From an uncultured Clostridia bacterium (GTDB lineage: Bacteria; Bacillota; Clostridia; TANB77; CAG-508): a stretch of 5,918 nucleotides of DNA. The stretch is from assembly GCA_948857205.1 (NCBI GenBank), contig CAQPRV010000087.1:1-5918 (forward strand), in the 5' to 3' direction. A program made the translations under genes and the position numbers. A model generated the notes under the pieces. That model saw nothing but the letters and a program-made list of their open reading frames with translations. It searched no databases and had not been told where the DNA came from. This document shows positions 1 to 5,767 of the stretch, piece by piece. Numbering within the stretch: the stretch's first letter is position 1; each line of letters opens with the position of its first letter.

Positions 1-67
1 CCTCACGAGCTTGGTCTTCGGTGGAAACTCTTAAATATAGCCCACATTTTTTCTTTTCTTCGTTCAA
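1..67 (-). CDS. Serine recombinase, N-terminal 22 codons only (partial at window edge)
   Basis: This is the beginning of a serine site-specific recombinase of the resolvase/invertase superfamily, probably an integrase of a mobile element or prophage, which would cut and rejoin attachment sites through a 5'-phosphoserine link. The frame from TTG at 67 contains YLRVSTEDQARE, the canonical first strand and catalytic-serine motif of the family, with Ser15 as the predicted nucleophile. The TTG start is chosen because a perfect GGAGGT lies at 75-80, 7 nt upstream, and no ATG exists in this frame. The rest of the gene lies beyond position 1, so its length, and hence large versus small recombinase, cannot be seen; the R-V-S-T-E-D-Q form is common in large clostridial recombinases. 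These 67 nt are about 40% GC, clearly above the genes on the right, which fits a transferred element. It is preceded by its own promoter, a leader ORF and a hairpin. Confidence 0.85.
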   Translation of the reverse strand, partial: MNEEKKKCGLYLRVSTEDQARE

Positions 68-70
68 TTC

Positions 71-130
71 TCAAACCTCCTTAATAAAACAAAAAGAGAC
101 ATCAAAGTACAATACGAGTACTACTGACAT
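71..130 (-). CDS. 19-codon leader peptide upstream of the recombinase
   Basis: A tiny ORF begins at ATG 130 and ends at TGA 73-71, encoding MSVVLVLYFDVSFCFIKEV, a hydrophobic peptide. It is in the same frame as the recombinase, and its stop is separated from the recombinase TTG start by only one codon. Its last codons contain the recombinase Shine-Dalgarno sequence. Most of the ORF is embedded in the 94-135 hairpin, so a ribosome translating it would melt that hairpin. This is the classical arrangement of translation-coupled attenuation. Its own ribosome binding site is weak: GGA lies 8 nt upstream of the ATG. Translation is therefore inferred, not shown. No known leader family is claimed. 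Confidence 0.45.
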   Translation of the reverse strand: MSVVLVLYFDVSFCFIKEV

Positions 131-135
131 CTCTT
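91..135 (-). terminator. Attenuator-like intrinsic terminator just before the recombinase RBS
   Basis: On the minus strand, AAGAGATGTCA (135-125) pairs with TGATGTCTCTT (104-94) over 11 bp, with two G-U pairs. An inner AGTAC/GTACT stem (122-118 with 110-106) closes a 7-nt loop. The distal arm runs straight into TTTTT (95-91), then G and TTTT. The hairpin ends only about 11 nt before the GGAGGT of the recombinase and lies downstream of its promoter. A full terminator here would silence the recombinase unless it is relieved, so it is read as a conditional attenuator. Confidence 0.6.
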
Positions 136-146
136 AAATCCATTTA

Positions 147-200
147 TCATAAACTAAAATACAATAATGCAATATAATATAATCTTTTCAAAGTCCCCAT
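147..200 (-). CDS. Possible second short leader ORF (17 codons)
   Basis: ATG at 200 opens a frame encoding MGTLKRLYYIALLYFSL, with stop TGA at 149-147. It lies within the inferred 5' leader of the recombinase transcript, ahead of the 71-130 leader ORF. The peptide is basic at the start and then hydrophobic. The upstream sequence has only a poor TAAGAG-type ribosome binding site at a plausible distance. In such AT-rich DNA an ORF of this size can arise by chance, so it is listed mainly because of where it sits. Confidence 0.2.
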   Translation of the reverse strand: MGTLKRLYYIALLYFSL

Positions 201-243
201 ATATATAACTCTTACCGAGCAAATATAAATTTTTATTGATTAT

Positions 244-271
244 ATTATACTACGATTTTAAAAAATGTCAA
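244..271 (-). promoter_or_regulatory. Near-consensus sigma-A promoter for the recombinase leader
   Basis: On the minus strand a perfect -35 TTGACA (271-266) is followed after 16 nt by a perfect -10 TATAAT (249-244). This predicts transcription starting near 237 and a leader of about 170 nt before the recombinase start at 67. It lies just past the stop codon of the 89-aa gene (282), so the recombinase can be transcribed independently. The 10-mer GAATATTTGA occurs over the -35 side (277-268) and again at 302-293, which could mark a regulator site. Confidence 0.75.
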
Positions 272-281
272 ATATTCACAA

Positions 282-551
282 TTATATGTTTTTCAAATAT
301 TCTTCTAACTCTGATAATTTAATCTTTTTAGTTAAGTTAGAAATATACACATCATTTGAATAATTAAAAACTAAAAAAGTAATATTTTTGATAATCACTC
401 TATGTGGCTCAATATATGTAAGATTAGTTCTCTCTAATTTTCTAATACTACCATTGATAAAGGTAGGAGTAACTTTTGAAAACTCACATATAAATTCAAG
501 TCTTTGTTTTAGACCTTCCTCAAATTCTAGTTCTTGCTTAATTATCTTCAT
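282..551 (-). CDS. Unidentified small protein (89 aa)
   Basis: I do not recognise this protein. It is 89 residues from ATG 551, beginning MKIIKQELEF, with a charged N-terminal half, a beta-rich central part around IEPHRVIIKNITFLVFNY and a lysine-rich helical C-terminus. There is no signal peptide or membrane segment. The frame is open to an ATG at 563 (93 aa), but the only Shine-Dalgarno-like sequence, GAAGGG at 569-564, abuts that ATG directly. It sits 12 nt from ATG 551, so the shorter form is preferred, although the spacing is long. The gene stands alone between an intrinsic terminator (603-638) upstream and the recombinase promoter (244-271) immediately downstream. A small protein next to a recombinase could be an excision factor, regulator or toxin/antitoxin partner, but no motif supports any of these. 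Confidence 0.55.
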   Translation of the reverse strand: MKIIKQELEFEEGLKQRLEFICEFSKVTPTFINGSIRKLERTNLTYIEPHRVIIKNITFLVFNYSNDVYISNLTKKIKLSELEEYLKNI

Positions 552-599
552 TTTTCGCACCATCCCTTCATTTGGATGATTTTAATATTGTTTTTAAGC

Positions 600-746
600 A
601 ACAAAAAAATCAACCAGATTTTATTTTCTGATTGATTTCTGTATCTCTCTGTTCTATAAAAAGTTCGAACAGATACGTCGTTGGTGCCTTAGCAAAGGAC
701 GTATGCGAAAAACGTATTGCACAAAAGCACCTTATTATCCGTTTCA
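600..746 (-). ncRNA. Candidate structured RNA or riboswitch-like leader (class unknown)
   Basis: The transcript predicted from the extended -10 at 753-758 would be about 145 nt and end at the 603-638 terminator. Visible pairings are: ATACGTC (704-698) with GACGTAT (679-673), 7 bp; GGTGC (731-727) with GCACC (687-683), which lies in the loop of the first helix and so forms an H-type pseudoknot; a small CCTT/AAGG hairpin inside that loop; and CTGTTC (672-667) with GAACAG (654-649), stacked directly on the first helix. The last strand can instead extend to GTATCTGTTC with GAACAGAGAGATAC, competing for 673-676. That would allow switching. It matches no riboswitch or sRNA family I can identify. 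It may be a free sRNA or control the 89-aa gene by termination. Confidence 0.45.
603..638 (-). terminator. Strong intrinsic terminator
   Basis: On the minus strand, AAATCAATCAGA (638-627) pairs with TCTGGTTGATTT (618-607) over 12 bp with one G-U pair. The 8-nt loop is AAATAAAA, and the distal arm continues into an unbroken run of seven T (609-603). It lacks a T-run on the other strand, so it acts on leftward transcription. It ends about 50 nt upstream of the 89-aa gene and closes the candidate RNA at 600-746. Confidence 0.8.
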
Positions 747-752
747 AAATTA

Positions 753-761
753 GTTATAGCA
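753..761 (-). promoter_or_regulatory. Extended -10 promoter for the candidate RNA
   Basis: TGC followed by TATAAC (761-753 on the minus strand) matches the extended -10 form TGnTATAAT at all but one position. There is no good -35; that position falls in the GATATG/CATATC palindrome at 773-790, which could be an activator or repressor site. Transcription would start near 746, just before the foldable segment. Confidence 0.4.
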
Positions 762-772
762 ATAGTTTTTAA

Positions 773-790
773 GATATGTATACCCATATC
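773..790. promoter_or_regulatory. Palindrome at the -35 position of the RNA promoter
   Basis: GATATG (773-778) and CATATC (785-790) are perfect 6-bp inverted arms around TATACC. The site overlaps where the -35 element of the 753-761 promoter would be, so a dimeric regulator could bind here. Such short AT-rich palindromes are also frequent by chance. Confidence 0.25.
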
Positions 791-855
791 AGTATTTTTT
801 TGTCTATTACTATGTTTTTAATTTAACATAAATTTTTAAGTTTTGCAAGGAAAAC

Positions 856-3255
856 TTATATAATTATTCCATAAAGTTCTGCTCGTTCTTTAAATGCTAC
901 TTCATTTCCTTCAAGTATATTAATTGCTTCTAAAGAAACAGCTTTATTATATATTGTTCCATTACATTCAATCCAACTATTTTCACCATTACCTTTTAAT
1001 ACTATAATATTTTCTGAATTTCCAGCAACTGCAATATTAGGGCTATGTGTAGCTACAATCAACTGCCTTTTTTCTTTTACTCTATCTAATTCTTTCACTA
1101 AAGTATGATATACATATGCATTATCTAAATCATCTTCTGGTTGATCTAAAATTAATAATTGATTATTGTCTGAAATAGTAGTTCCATATAATAAAATTAA
1201 TAATATTCCTACTGCCTTTTGCCCAAACGATAAGTTAGTTCTTTCTCTATATATCTTCTTTCTGCTCATTCCATAATTAACATTTAATTTAAAATCAATA
1301 ATTACTTGTGGTATATTAGAAACATAATTAAATTGAAAATATTTATAAGTATATTGACAAGCACCCCTTGCTGTTTCTTCGCTCAATCCTGTTTTATTTG
1401 CTAACTCTTTGTATTGATTAGTAAATAATAAATATAATAAATCATGTGTATTTGATATTTTAGAAAATAGAAAATCCAAACTCTTTCTTAATTTTATTTC
1501 TTCATCATATCCGTTTAAATTGCTTTTATTTCTATTATTCTTTATTATTTCATATATTATATTTTCTTTATATTTTTTAGGTAAATCAATTTCATAAGTT
1601 AGTATTAACTTTTCATCTAAAATTTGATTCATCTTTTCAATTGTTTCAATATTATATTTATTTATCTTTTCAGATACATCAAATAATTTATTATAACTTG
1701 ACACTAATGCTTTTGAATTATTTTGTGCATTTTCATCTCTCTTTCTTTCAATGTCAATTTTTTGACAAAGTTCATTCACTTCATTTTGTAATATTTTTTT
1801 ATCTAAGCATAATTCTTGATATTTTCTTCCTATAATTCTTTCTATGATTGAATAAATAGTTTTAGTTACTTTCATTCTATTATTTCCTATTTCTAATATA
1901 TTTTTTTGTTGATATATTATTGGTTTTATATCATCGAGAAATGATATGATTTTATTCATATTTGTAGTATCTAATCTAACAGAATTTATTTGTTTTTTAA
2001 ATTTCCTATTATTATAATTATAAATAGTAACATTAGGACTATTTATTCCTTTTGGTGCTACTGTAATAGCATAAAGTTTATCTTCTTTACTGACAAATAA
2101 AATAATCTCTTCAAATCTACTTATAATATTTTCTTTTTCTTCAATCTCATCATATTCTTCAATTTCATCAACATTATATATTAAATAATCATCATTTTTA
2201 GAATAATAATATGTTTCTGTATCATAAAAATTAAAAGCATATTTTATTATATCTATAACTGTTGATTTTCCTGTTCCTCTTGCTCCAATAAAGCAATTTA
2301 ATTCTCTTGAAAAAGGTATTATTTCCCAATCTACTTCTTTACTTTTATTTTTTACAAAGCTTCCTTTGATACAAGTAGATATTATATAAGAATTTTTCTT
2401 AATTGGAATATCTTCAAATATTTGAGTATGAGGATTTTGAAAAAAAGACTTAATTGTTCTAAAACTTAGTTCCCCCATATTAGCATAAAAAAATTCTGTC
2501 CCTATTGGTTTTCCTGAACCTTTATAATTTTCCTTATCAAAGATACTATGACTATCCGAAGCTTTAAAGATTTTTAAATTTTTATTAAAATTTTTTATTA
2601 ATTTAGTTAATTCATTTCTATTGCTTTCATTACTAATACAAACTCCTAACAAATTTGGAGATTTTAGTACTTTTTCAACAATTCCTCCATTAAGTATAAA
2701 TTCTTCATCCTTTTTTGATGTTTTTATATAATCTTTAAGAAAACCCTTATCACCATCTGCATGTGGTAAACATACAAAAGCATTATATTCGTTGGCAATT
2801 TCGCATAATGTCAATGGTGTTACTCTATCTGCACTCGCTTTATCATTGTCCTTTTTATTATCTATGCCACATCTTTTTATAAAATCTTCTATTACTGATA
2901 TTGCAATTTTTTCAGAAAAATAAACTAAAAAGTGTCTTGAAAAACATGTAACCTCTATTCCTGGCATTATATATTTTCCATTGAGTTTTTCTTTTAATTC
3001 TTCACTTTTATTTATTATATCGATTATTTGTTTATATCCTTCTATAGTATTATGATCTGTTATTGCAATAACATCCAAATCAGAATCTATAAATTTATTT
3101 ATAAATTTTTCATATTCTTTTATAATGTCTATGTGATTTTCTGAGTAAATATAGTCTTTAGATGCTGGAGAGTGAATATGCAAATCCATTTTCTTTAATT
3201 TTGCAATATTTTTCATCTTTTTCATTGATTTTTCAAATAATTCATCTACATACAT
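856..3255 (-). CDS. TrlF-like protein: PHP phosphoesterase fused to ABC/SMC-type ATPase
   Basis: This 799-residue fusion has an N-terminal PHP (polymerase and histidinol phosphatase) domain, a metal-dependent phosphoesterase or nuclease fold, and a C-terminal ATPase of the SMC/RecN/OLD type. PHP metal ligands are intact: DLHIHS (24-29), TDHN (66-69), PGIE (98-101), LPHAD (163-167) and ASDSHS (232-237). The ATPase shows Walker A GARGTGKST (324-332), a lysine/glutamate-rich, possibly coiled-coil insertion around 475-605, ABC signature LSFGQ (675-679), Walker B LLILDQPED (700-708) and the H-loop ATHS (735-738). All catalytic residues are present, so it should be active. It has no signal peptide or membrane segment, so it is cytosolic. 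ATG 3255 is chosen because AAGGA lies 8 nt upstream; the frame is open to TTG 3327, which would overlap the previous gene but has a poor RBS. It is last in the ASCH-YhcG-PHP-ATPase cluster. Such fusions occur in defence loci; its substrate is unknown. Confidence 0.88.
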   Translation of the reverse strand: MYVDELFEKSMKKMKNIAKLKKMDLHIHSPASKDYIYSENHIDIIKEYEKFINKFIDSDLDVIAITDHNTIEGYKQIIDIINKSEELKEKLNGKYIMPGIEVTCFSRHFLVYFSEKIAISVIEDFIKRCGIDNKKDNDKASADRVTPLTLCEIANEYNAFVCLPHADGDKGFLKDYIKTSKKDEEFILNGGIVEKVLKSPNLLGVCISNESNRNELTKLIKNFNKNLKIFKASDSHSIFDKENYKGSGKPIGTEFFYANMGELSFRTIKSFFQNPHTQIFEDIPIKKNSYIISTCIKGSFVKNKSKEVDWEIIPFSRELNCFIGARGTGKSTVIDIIKYAFNFYDTETYYYSKNDDYLIYNVDEIEEYDEIEEKENIISRFEEIILFVSKEDKLYAITVAPKGINSPNVTIYNYNNRKFKKQINSVRLDTTNMNKIISFLDDIKPIIYQQKNILEIGNNRMKVTKTIYSIIERIIGRKYQELCLDKKILQNEVNELCQKIDIERKRDENAQNNSKALVSSYNKLFDVSEKINKYNIETIEKMNQILDEKLILTYEIDLPKKYKENIIYEIIKNNRNKSNLNGYDEEIKLRKSLDFLFSKISNTHDLLYLLFTNQYKELANKTGLSEETARGACQYTYKYFQFNYVSNIPQVIIDFKLNVNYGMSRKKIYRERTNLSFGQKAVGILLILLYGTTISDNNQLLILDQPEDDLDNAYVYHTLVKELDRVKEKRQLIVATHSPNIAVAGNSENIIVLKGNGENSWIECNGTIYNKAVSLEAINILEGNEVAFKERAELYGIII

Positions 3256-3289
3256 TTTTCTTTTCCTTAATTTACTAATGTTTATACTA

Positions 3290-3306
3290 GTTCCACAGTG
3301 TGGAAC
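3290..3306. repeat. Palindrome copy A, GTTCCAC-AGT-GTGGAAC
   Basis: GTTCCAC and GTGGAAC form perfect 7-bp arms around AGT. In the minus-strand RNA the stem can extend by a G-U and a further pair. It starts five bases after the YhcG stop codon, in the 55-nt gap before the ATPase. No T-run follows, so it is not a terminator. The same core with a different 3-nt centre occurs at 4023-4049. A role in mRNA processing, differential expression or protein binding is possible. Confidence 0.7.
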
Positions 3307-3310
3307 CACT

Positions 3311-4336
3311 CTACTTCTTATCTTCAAATTCTTCTTTTTGTTTTTCTATTTCTCTTGCTAGTTCTTCTTCTGTTGGTAAATACAACTGATATTTTGAAGC
3401 AAATAAATTCTTATTATCATTAAGAACAGAATATTTTACTATTGTATCTTTTTTATCTGAACATAGTATTATTCCTATTGTTGGATTGTCATCTTCTGAT
3501 TTTATCTCATTATCATAATATCTAACATAAAAATCCATTTGTCCAATATCTTGATGTGTTAGCTTGTCTAATTTTAAATCAATTAAAACAAAACACTTTA
3601 ACACATAGTTATAAAACACCAAGTCTATATAGAAGTTATCTCCATCTACATCAATTCTTCTTTGTCTTGCTACAAAAGAAAAACCTCGCCCAAGTTCTAA
3701 TAAAAATTCTGAAATATGTTCAAGTAAATTAGATTCTAAGTCCTTTTCTAAAAATCTCCTATCTTTTATGTCTAAAAACTCTAAAACATAAGGATCTTTA
3801 ATAAAGTCTTGCACTTTTTCTTTTTTCTCTAAAATATCTATTTCATTTTTTACTTCTGCTTTGTTATCTTCACTCGTTGATAATAACCTTTCATAGTAGA
3901 AACTATTTATTTGCCTTTCTAATTGTCTAACGCTCCATTTTGATTTTATTGTTTCTTCTAAATAAAAATTTCTTTTATTTTCATCATCAATATTCATTAT
4001 TAGACGATTATGGCTCCAACTCAACTGGTTCCACGCTGTGGAACCAGTTCTATAAGTCAAATAGAACTTCTTCATTTTCTTTAAATTTGGTACACTAAAT
4101 CCTTCTCCAAATTCTCTACTTAACTTTTCTGAAAAAGATTTAATTATTTCATTTTGAGATGCTTCTAAATTATAGTTTTCAATTAGTTCATTTATAGTAG
4201 AACCAATTTCAAAATACAATTCTACCATTTCATAATTTACATTTTTAACAACATTTTTCTTTGTCTTCAAAATTAATGTATTTATTCTATTGTAGTAATT
4301 TCCAAATACTTCATCTTGTTTTACTATATTACTCAT
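3311..4336 (-). CDS. DUF1016/YhcG family PD-(D/E)xK nuclease-like protein
   Basis: This 341-residue protein has the usual length and two-part design of the YhcG/DUF1016 family. The N-terminal helical domain (about 1-150) shows the hallmark stretches VNYEMVELYFEIG, EFGEGFSVPNLKKM and LSWSH (105-109), then NKRNFY. The C-terminal half (about 165-330) is the PD-(D/E)xK nuclease fold: ELGRGFSFVARQRRI, IDLVFYN with Asp238, VLIDLKL with Asp253-x-Lys255, and GQMDFYVRYYD. The catalytic residues are intact, so cleavage of DNA is plausible. The start is ATG 4336, because GGAGG (4348-4344) lies 7 nt upstream; a GTG at 4342 in the same frame is too close to it. It follows ASCH by 14 nt and precedes the PHP-ATPase by 55 nt. 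Family members often sit in restriction-modification and defence loci. A 27-nt palindrome (4023-4049) lies inside the gene and encodes residues 97-105, just before LSWSH. Confidence 0.9.
   Translation of the reverse strand: MSNIVKQDEVFGNYYNRINTLILKTKKNVVKNVNYEMVELYFEIGSTINELIENYNLEASQNEIIKSFSEKLSREFGEGFSVPNLKKMKKFYLTYRTGSTAWNQLSWSHNRLIMNIDDENKRNFYLEETIKSKWSVRQLERQINSFYYERLLSTSEDNKAEVKNEIDILEKKEKVQDFIKDPYVLEFLDIKDRRFLEKDLESNLLEHISEFLLELGRGFSFVARQRRIDVDGDNFYIDLVFYNYVLKCFVLIDLKLDKLTHQDIGQMDFYVRYYDNEIKSEDDNPTIGIILCSDKKDTIVKYSVLNDNKNLFASKYQLYLPTEEELAREIEKQKEEFEDKK
4023..4049. repeat. Palindrome copy B, 12-bp perfect arms inside the YhcG gene
   Basis: AACTGGTTCCAC (4023-4034) and GTGGAACCAGTT (4038-4049) are perfect inverted arms around GCT. 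The core GTTCCACNNNGTGGAAC is shared with 3290-3306. It is in frame and encodes TGSTAWNQL in the loop before the conserved SWSH motif. Perfect 12-bp arms with this GC content are striking in such AT-rich DNA and suggest an inserted repeat element or a conserved binding site rather than chance. Confidence 0.8.
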
Positions 4337-4350
4337 CTTCACACCTCCAT

Positions 4351-4755
4351 TTATTCATTATAATTCCAAATACTTAAATGACCTTTAACTTTAATTGGTT
4401 TATCTAATATTTCAATATTTTCTAATATCCATGCATATCTTCCTTCTGAATATTCACCACAAATATATTCTTGATAATTATTCTTTCTAATATCTTTCAC
4501 ATATTCTGTTGTCATTTTTACACAATTAACTAAATTACATTTGCAAATTATATTTCCATAATTCATATCATTATCTTTTACTAAATTCATTAATTCTATA
4601 TTTTCTTTTGTTGCTTTAGGCATTTTAGTTGAGCTAGCATGAATATATAATTCTCCTCTGTATGATGTCTTCCAACTTCTAGTTTCAACTTTTTTCTTTC
4701 CATTCTTAATTAATGTTGCATAAGGTTCTGTTAAACTTAAAACTTTCATACTCAT
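4351..4755 (-). CDS. ASCH-domain protein (PUA-like fold, nucleic-acid binding)
   Basis: This 134-residue protein consists of a single ASCH domain. The diagnostic start MKVLSLTEPYATLIKNGKK, the ETRSWKTSYRGELYIHAS segment and the C-terminal GRYAWILENIE...PIKVKGHLSIW are all present at the normal spacing. ASCH domains share the PUA/EVE/YTH fold and are thought to bind RNA or modified nucleobases; one branch has N4-acetylcytidine amidohydrolase activity, but I cannot assign that activity here. The start ATG 4755 has AAAGGT at 4766-4761, overlapping the stop codon of the hydrolase, so the two genes are probably translationally coupled. An ATG two codons on (4749) is the alternative. The YhcG RBS lies in the 14-nt gap after it. 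In this cluster it may sense base modification for the nuclease and ATPase; that is inference. Confidence 0.85.
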   Translation of the reverse strand: MSMKVLSLTEPYATLIKNGKKKVETRSWKTSYRGELYIHASSTKMPKATKENIELMNLVKDNDMNYGNIICKCNLVNCVKMTTEYVKDIRKNNYQEYICGEYSEGRYAWILENIEILDKPIKVKGHLSIWNYNE

Positions 4756-4764
4756 TTTCTACCT

Positions 4765-5316
4765 TTATATATAATTTACTATATCTTCAAATGTGTCATA
4801 TCCACTCTCACTATTTATGTGTCCTGCATTTGGTATTAAAACTTGCTCTGTTGCAATTTTGTCTGCAAATTCCTTTTCTGCTTCATATTTTACATATGGA
4901 TCATTATCCGAATAAAAACATATTATTTCATTTGCATATTTCTTTACATCTTCTAAATTATCAAAATACATTGTTTTATTAACTGTATCATATTCTTCAT
5001 TTATTCCTAAATAATTGTTAAAACCACATACAAATATTAATTTTTTAATTTTTACTTCATTTTCAGTTAAAAATTTTGATATAAATACTGGTGCAATACT
5101 ATGTGCTATTATTGTTGTATTCTCATTAATTAAGCCTAATTCCAAATAATATTTAAGTAATTTACTCCAATTTTCATAATTTTGATAACCAACTCCTATT
5201 GGAAACTGTGGTACATATACCTGTTTTCCATCAGAGGATATAAAATCTTGTAACCAACTAAACCAATTTCCAAATGGACTTCCAAAACTTCCATGTATTA
5301 TAAAATAATTTTCCAT
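4765..5316 (-). CDS. RBBP9/YdeN-type serine hydrolase (alpha/beta hydrolase)
   Basis: This 183-residue single-domain alpha/beta hydrolase has the length and layout of the RBBP9/YdeN family. Visible features are the N-terminal HGSFGSP loop (8-14, oxyanion side), FGNWFSWL, YVPQFP, the nucleophile elbow AHSIA with Ser73, SDNDPYV with the probable catalytic Asp139, and NAGHI with His166. The triad is therefore complete, but the elbow departs from the usual GHSxG, with Ala at both glycine positions, which may alter activity. It is cytosolic, and its substrate is unknown; family members are small esterases or peptidase-like hydrolases. The start ATG 5316 has GGAGG 8 nt upstream. It lies 25 nt after the SDR remnant and 9 nt before the ASCH gene, so it is in the same transcript as the defence-like genes, though it looks like a housekeeping or accessory enzyme. 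Confidence 0.85.
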   Translation of the reverse strand: MENYFIIHGSFGSPFGNWFSWLQDFISSDGKQVYVPQFPIGVGYQNYENWSKLLKYYLELGLINENTTIIAHSIAPVFISKFLTENEVKIKKLIFVCGFNNYLGINEEYDTVNKTMYFDNLEDVKKYANEIICFYSDNDPYVKYEAEKEFADKIATEQVLIPNAGHINSESGYDTFEDIVNYI

Positions 5317-5341
5317 TTACTTTTCCTCCAATTCTCTTTGT

Positions 5342-5767
5342 TTACACTAACAATATACCACCATTGACATTAAGATTTTCTCCATTTATATAGTCTGCTT
5401 TTTCACTTAATAAAAATAATACTGCATTTACTGTATCTTCAATTTCTCCCAATCTACCACTTGGATTTTTCATAGCTGTTTGTTTTATTTCATCTTCTTT
5501 ATAACTCTTTTTAGCAAATGGTGTCAATGTCATTGATGGACTTACCGTATTTGTTTTTATATTATATTTTTTTGTTAATTCTAACGCACAACATTGTGTA
5601 AGCATTATCGTTGCTGCTTCACTTGTGCAGTAAGCAACAGAATCTTCCATTGGTTTTGTTCCTAATCTTGATGCTATATTTATAATTCTAGGCATATTAG
5701 ACTTTTTTAATAATGGAATAGCATATTTTATACACATCCATCTTGCAATAACTGGATCTATGTCAAG
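5342..5767 (-). pseudogene. Short-chain dehydrogenase/reductase, N-terminally truncated remnant
   Basis: The frame carries the C-terminal half of a classical SDR. From ATG 5737 there are 131 codons, against about 245 in the family. SDR-like sequence (LDIDPV...WMCIKYAIPLL) continues upstream to about 5767, and the frame is stopped by TAA at 5809. Recognisable parts are RIINIAS (catalytic Ser23), the YxxxK position, NTVSPSMTLTP, PSGRLGEIEDTVNAVLFL and the terminal INGENLNVNGG. The N-terminal TGxxxGxG nucleotide-binding motif is missing. The catalytic Lys is Glu (Y36-CTS-E40), a single-base AAA to GAA type change. The ATG at 5737 has no good RBS. Together these indicate a dead gene. A small ORF with a strong RBS at 5823-5906 may be its displaced N-terminus, which would imply an internal deletion. 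Confidence 0.75.

Larger units (their letters stand above)
564..855. other. Gene-free region with hairpins, promoter and RNA candidate
   Basis: No credible protein gene lies here. On the minus strand, from right to left, it holds: an AT-only 7-bp hairpin at 838-857 overlapping the ATPase stop codon; TATGTT/AACATA arms at 811-830; a GATATG/CATATC palindrome at 773-790; an extended -10 at 753-761; a GC-richer foldable segment at 641-731; and a strong terminator at 603-638. The 667-735 part is about 43% GC, far above the surrounding genes, which argues for a constrained RNA. Confidence 0.6.

Noticed and set aside
388..579. 63-codon plus-strand ORF
   Set aside because: It is antisense to the 89-aa gene, has no ribosome binding site and no recognisable motif; it reads as a reverse-frame shadow.
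600..746. Known riboswitch such as c-di-GMP, guanidine, ZTP or fluoride
   Set aside because: I could not match the conserved core motifs of these classes by eye, so no known class was assigned.
838..857. AAGTTTT/AAAACTT hairpin at the ATPase stop as a terminator
   Set aside because: The stem is almost all A-T and no T-run follows on either strand, so it is unlikely to terminate well.
1641..1835. 64-codon plus-strand ORF rich in Phe, Ile and Leu
   Set aside because: It lies opposite the helical insertion of the PHP-ATPase; its hydrophobic makeup reflects the Lys/Asn/Glu codons on the other strand.
3256..3327. 24-residue N-terminal extension of the PHP-ATPase from TTG 3327
   Set aside because: The TTG lacks a good RBS and the extension would translate the palindrome and overlap the YhcG end. 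ATG 3255 has AAGGA at a proper distance and is close to the conserved DLHIHS motif.
3290..4049. CRISPR array or type III toxin-antitoxin repeats
   Set aside because: Only two copies of a palindrome, more than 700 bp apart with coding sequence between; no regular spacing or spacers.
4713..4982. 89-codon plus-strand ORF
   Set aside because: It is antisense to the ASCH and hydrolase genes, both of which have clear family motifs; no RBS.
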